From the NCBI GenBank assembly GCA_900074885.1, contig FJUW01000004.1, positions 3,136,578 through 3,200,577 of the forward strand: 64,000 nt of DNA, read 5' to 3'. Of this stretch, positions 60,443-64,000 are shown piece after piece (the stretch's first letter is position 1; each line of letters opens with the position of its first letter). A program made the translations under genes and the position numbers. Under the pieces are notes generated by a model. It was given only the letters and a program-made list of their open reading frames with translations. It made no database searches and was not told the origin of the DNA. The DNA comes from Rhynchosporium graminicola (lineage: Eukaryota; Ascomycota; Leotiomycetes; Helotiales; Ploettnerulaceae).

Positions 60443-61582
60443 ATGTCCCACTCCCGCCACGACTCCGCTGTGTCCGAGCTCGACAAGCTGGGAGATGTCT
60501 CGAAAGAAGAATACGCCGAGATCCTGTCAAAATTCCTTTCGGATGTCGACTTTTTCATGCCACCTCAAGAGTACGACTTCTCCCTTGAGGAACCGGTGAT
60601 GGAATACTTTGCCAAGCAGCCCAACTGGCCTGCTCATCTCACAGCGAAGGCCGTTTACATGGCCAAATGGATGTCCACTGGCCTCGGCATGTGCTATCCA
60701 TTCGCCGAAAAGGACATCCAGGTCGCTTACGGCATTCACGCCACTTATGTCCTCTTCATCGACGACATCATCCACGAGCTTGGAGACTCTCTCGACGAGT
60801 TTGCAGCTCGGCTTGTGACCGGCCAACCTCAAAAGTCGCCGATCCTGCAGTCCTTGGTCAATTTCCTGCTCGACAACAGTTCCTACATGGGACCCTATGC
60901 CTCGGCCATGAATACCAAGGCGACCATCGAGTTCATCTCCGGCTGCATGATGGAACGGGACTATGACGGGAAGATCGTGCCGCCAGTCGGCGCGAAGAAG
61001 TTTCCCGGCTACTTTCGGGAGAAGACAGGCTACACGGAACCCTATGCACACTTCTGCTTCCCAGAGAAGACCTGCCCTGAAAAAGAGTACTTGCACGTAT
61101 ACCTGCCATGCGTCATGGACCTTATCGAATTCATCAGCTACGCCAATGACATCCTCTCCTTCTACAAGGAGACCGTTGTCGGAGACGAGCGATTGAACTA
61201 CATCTGCAATATTGCCAATACGCACGGCCTTAGCGCTTCCGATGCACTGAAGCTGGTGTGCCAGCAAGTTACGGACAATGTCCTGACCACACGCAAGGTG
61301 TTGAAAGACTACCCTGAAATGTTGGCTACAACCGACGAATTTTTCCGTGGCTACATTGCTTGGTACCTGAACCAGAAAAGGTACAAGCTTACCGACATCG
61401 CCGTGAAGGATAAGCAAGGCAATCTCTTCGACCTGACGCCCTCAGAGCCCAAAGTACTGGTCAAAGAGCCAAGAAAGGAAGTGTTGGCAAGCAGTTTAGG
61501 GAAAAGGAAGGCTGATGTTTACAGCTGTGAAAGTGAAGTCAGTCTTGACGAGGGTGTTGTGGTCACCGAAGTGACAGTATAG
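60443..61582 (+). CDS. Trichodiene-synthase-family sesquiterpene synthase
   Basis: Class I terpene cyclase predicted to convert farnesyl diphosphate to a sesquiterpene hydrocarbon or alcohol in the cytosol. Single exon, 379 residues, close to the family's usual 375-390. The metal-binding Asp-rich motif is FIDDIIHELGD (D107, D108, E112). The NSE triad is NDILSFYKE (N235, S239, E243), followed by the basic sensor GDER as in trichodiene synthases. KKFPGYFREKTGY and a C-terminal KRYKLTDI (Arg-Tyr pair) are also family features. A 30-residue charged tail follows (GKRKADVYSCESE). The family includes trichodiene and longiborneol synthases; the product cannot be read from the sequence. Coding DNA is distinctly more GC-rich than its flanks. 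The P450 1.5 kb upstream is the likely tailoring enzyme. Confidence 0.92.
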   Translation: MSHSRHDSAVSELDKLGDVSKEEYAEILSKFLSDVDFFMPPQEYDFSLEEPVMEYFAKQPNWPAHLTAKAVYMAKWMSTGLGMCYPFAEKDIQVAYGIHATYVLFIDDIIHELGDSLDEFAARLVTGQPQKSPILQSLVNFLLDNSSYMGPYASAMNTKATIEFISGCMMERDYDGKIVPPVGAKKFPGYFREKTGYTEPYAHFCFPEKTCPEKEYLHVYLPCVMDLIEFISYANDILSFYKETVVGDERLNYICNIANTHGLSASDALKLVCQQVTDNVLTTRKVLKDYPEMLATTDEFFRGYIAWYLNQKRYKLTDIAVKDKQGNLFDLTPSEPKVLVKEPRKEVLASSLGKRKADVYSCESEVSLDEGVVVTEVTV

Positions 61583-62692
61583 TCAGTCCGGGACGACTCT
61601 GTGGCGAAACACGGTGCAGGTCACTGTGATAAAATTGTGATAAATCCATGACAGGAACGAGTTTTTGTTCCAGAAATGGTCGGCAGGATTGTATGCATAT
61701 GGCAGGCATGGCGTTATACCTCATTTGCAACAAAACATTTAATAGCACGCTCCCTAGATTAATTACCAATGTAGATCAAACTCTTTATGACATAGAGCAT
61801 CTCTTGTACTCAGGGCACAATATGTGACCAGGCCATATCGTATGCTGTCGAGCATTCCTCTTTATTACTTCCAATTTCCGGTGCTTTTTCTCTTCCACAC
61901 AACCGAGATACTGTTGATATACTAAGATTGATAGAAGAGAATTACAATACTCTGACAGAATGAGAACATTATCATCCCAGAGAAGATTCTCAGAAGACCG
62001 TTGAAGTATAGAAGCGTAAACTCAAATATTTATGGTTTACCCCAGCAATCAAAGTAATTCACTAGTACCATTAATGGTCAAGTATATTCCTTTTCAGAAG
62101 AAGTATTCCAAATATCAAGTCACAAGCCTCCCCAAGACATGAATGCGCAAGATTTGCCTCGATCTTCGCTCGTTTGTGTAGATTTGAGATACGTCTGTGT
62201 TGCAGTGTCATGTAGTAAGATGTGGACTGTAAAACTCAGGGCCGTTTCAGATGCTAGAGAATGGTGGCTGAATAGGGCTGCCAGGGTTCTACATTGAGAA
62301 GGTCAGAACTCAAATCAGAAGTTCAGAACTCGTCTCGTTTGTCACAGTGCCGTTACGTAATGTCACAATACCTTGAAGCAAAGAGGTCGAAAGACCCGCA
62401 AATGTTCCATAAATTCATCTGAACATTAGAGTAATGTCACGAAATCGACTCGCGACTTTGACTGAAGAACTTCATAGTGCCGCAAGTTTTTTTTCTGTTT
62501 TTGACTTGAGAAATAAGCAATATCACGAAATCAATTTAGTACTTCAACCTTGACTTGGTAGGTGAATTGAGCTTCGCAAGGTTCGGCCCCCTTTCTCTGA
62601 CATGGATAGGGCCGCCAGTCTGACTTCCTGAGATCTTCGCTTGAGTTTGTTGCCAAAGCTGTACTAGCAACTGCGCTGTACTAGCAACTGGA
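61583..62692. other. Intergenic spacer between convergent genes
   Basis: No gene supported. A 16-base direct repeat, gctgtactagcaactg, occurs twice at about 62659-62690, ending at the stop codon of the permease. Confidence 0.6.
62659..62690. repeat. 16-bp direct repeat
   Basis: gctgtactagcaactg occurs twice, separated by a single c. Confidence 0.9.
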
Positions 62693-64000
62693 TCAATCAT
62701 CCTTATTTATCACATTCACGCTTGTGTCTTCTTTGACGTCCACGGTTGATTTATCTCGGGCTGCCTCTGCCAAGAACATTGCTTCCCCCACGAAGCCGTA
62801 CTCCTGAAGCTCTGGATTTCTGTTGAAATAGCGATCAGTGGACAGTTACGCGCATCTCGTTCAATGACTTACTTCTTGGTCCATAGATACATAGCTAAAA
62901 TCGTGATAATACCGCCTGCTGCGAAGGCGGTAGCCACAGGGAAGCCGACTTTGTATGTTGGACTATCTGACACTCTCCACGCACGAAGTGGAATTGTAGC
63001 ATGACCAATATCTAAAGATCGGGATTAGTCAGGAAATGATTGCTTGCGCGGCGTGTTCAGTCAGACATACAAACAAGAGTAACCGTCAAGCCGATAAGAA
63101 CAGCTCTGGCTTCGGGTTCCTTTCGCAGAATTTCCGCCATCCAAGCCGTGATGGAATATCTGTGAAGGAGTAAGTCAAGGCTGACGAAAGTTCTCCAGAG
63201 GAGGCACTTACCCCCATGCAGAAGTAGCAAATGTGAGGAAATAGAAACCCATGATCACTCTATCTGAAGCTGGCCACCCAGCGAGAACACCCACAGCGAT
63301 AACCTGTATCCCGGCAGCGAAAATGGATACCTGCCAGCGCCACCTCTTCCAATCACTGATTGCATTCAAACCAACATTGCAAACAATGGAGATCGAATAC
63401 CTCCCAACGGGATGAGATTGACTTTGTAAGTGCTATAGAGTGGTGTGCCATCCGTCGATTTTAAGCCCTTCAAGAATTAGCGATGGTTGTCCAAATGAAA
63501 GGACTTGACATACACACCTTGAGGAACAGCAGGAAGTAGGAATTGGCGCGCTGGCTCCACGCAAATTGAAGGTAGGAAATGATAAATAAATAGGTCACAG
63601 GACTTCTGAACATAAACGCCAGTTTCTTTTGGAGCTGCTTCCCGGATGTTTTTTCCTGCACCGTCGTACCTTGCCTACTCATGCGTAGACGTGCTAATTC
63701 ACGTTCGGATTCGGTGAGCCAGAGAGCTCTGGTATTTGCAGGACTATCAGGGATAACGAGAAGACCAATGAATCCCCATACGATCGTAATTATGCCGCTA
63801 GAATCGTATTAGTTTCAATTGTATATGGCTCAGTATTACTAATTTTCTTACAGACAATGAAAAGCCATTGCCATCCCTTACAATTTTTAGCTTAGTCGTC
63901 AGCTGAAAGGGTGGACAAGAATTACCTCGAGCCCATGAACTCCGTCAAGATTCCTATAAAGTGCGGCTTGCAGGATCCCCAAAAACATACTCCCAGCTAC
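62693..64000 (-). pseudogene. Dal5-like (allantoate permease family) MFS transporter with two frameshifts, 5' end outside
   Basis: C-terminal two thirds of an anion:cation symporter-type MFS carrier. Minus-strand exons: 64000-63926 (AGSMFLGILQ...VHGLE), 63876-63852 (GWQWLFIV), 63797-63518 (GIITIVWGFIGLLVIPDSP, ALWLTESERELARLR, LQFAWSQRANSYFLLFLK), 63467-63212 (GLKSTDGTPLYSTYKVNLIP; NVGLNAISDWKRWRWQ), then exons from 63159 (AWMAEILRKEPEARAVLIG) down to the TGA at 62693. All introns are GT-AG. Two places fail by one base. The junction 63852/63797 leaves only T+C before GGC. Inside the fourth exon near 63400, IPLGG and YSISIVCNVG are in different frames. Either two single-base deletions broke the gene or the assembly has errors. 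The remaining family motifs are intact, so any inactivation is recent. Confidence 0.78.

Noticed and set aside
60527..61417. 296-codon frame antisense to the terpene synthase
   Set aside because: Exact mirror of a strongly supported gene. It arises from GC-biased third positions, and its peptide has no domain.

Overview
The window is nuclear DNA of a filamentous ascomycete. The evidence is genes split by short GT-AG introns (mostly 46-113 nt, often with a CTRAC-like branch site before the acceptor), monocistronic genes on both strands with long AT-rich spacers, and fungal families: a PTH11-like rhodopsin-domain membrane protein, a PDR-type ABC transporter, a trichodiene-synthase-family terpene cyclase and a Dal5-type permease. 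A Leotiomycete-like fungus is possible, but nothing here fixes the class.

Layout. 0-4 kb: the truncated end of an unidentified gene, then gene-free DNA with a 655-bp hAT-like MITE (49-bp terminal inverted repeats, 8-bp target duplication), a small foldback element and many microsatellites. 4-11 kb: housekeeping genes for an SR-protein kinase (SRPK), a Brl1/Brr6-type nuclear-envelope protein and the divergently transcribed elongation factor Spn1/Iws1. 13-23 kb: a long unidentified one-membrane-segment protein, two tandemly duplicated GNAT acetyltransferases and an unidentified basic protein. 23-33 kb: an atypical short-chain dehydrogenase, RNA 3'-phosphate cyclase, EMC1 and an MFSD1-like transporter. 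33-42 kb: a methyltransferase fused to a MYND/SET domain protein, then a full-length PDR ABC transporter. 42-55 kb: a gene-poor accessory stretch holding a secreted type-B carboxylesterase, a PTH11-like receptor-type protein and a few coding remnants. 55-64 kb: a six-TM membrane protein, a cytochrome P450, a terpene synthase and a Dal5-like permease carrying two single-base frameshifts.

The left half is mainly core cell biology (splicing-factor phosphorylation, nuclear-envelope biogenesis, transcription elongation, ER membrane protein insertion, RNA end processing). The right half is accessory: efflux, secreted hydrolase, environmental sensing and a probable minimal sesquiterpene locus (terpene synthase plus P450, possibly with the six-TM protein). 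The most unusual single gene is the methyltransferase-MYND-SET fusion at 33681-35882: one uninterrupted exon carries both the methyltransferase and the start of the SET region. No CRISPR, rRNA or convincing tRNA was seen.
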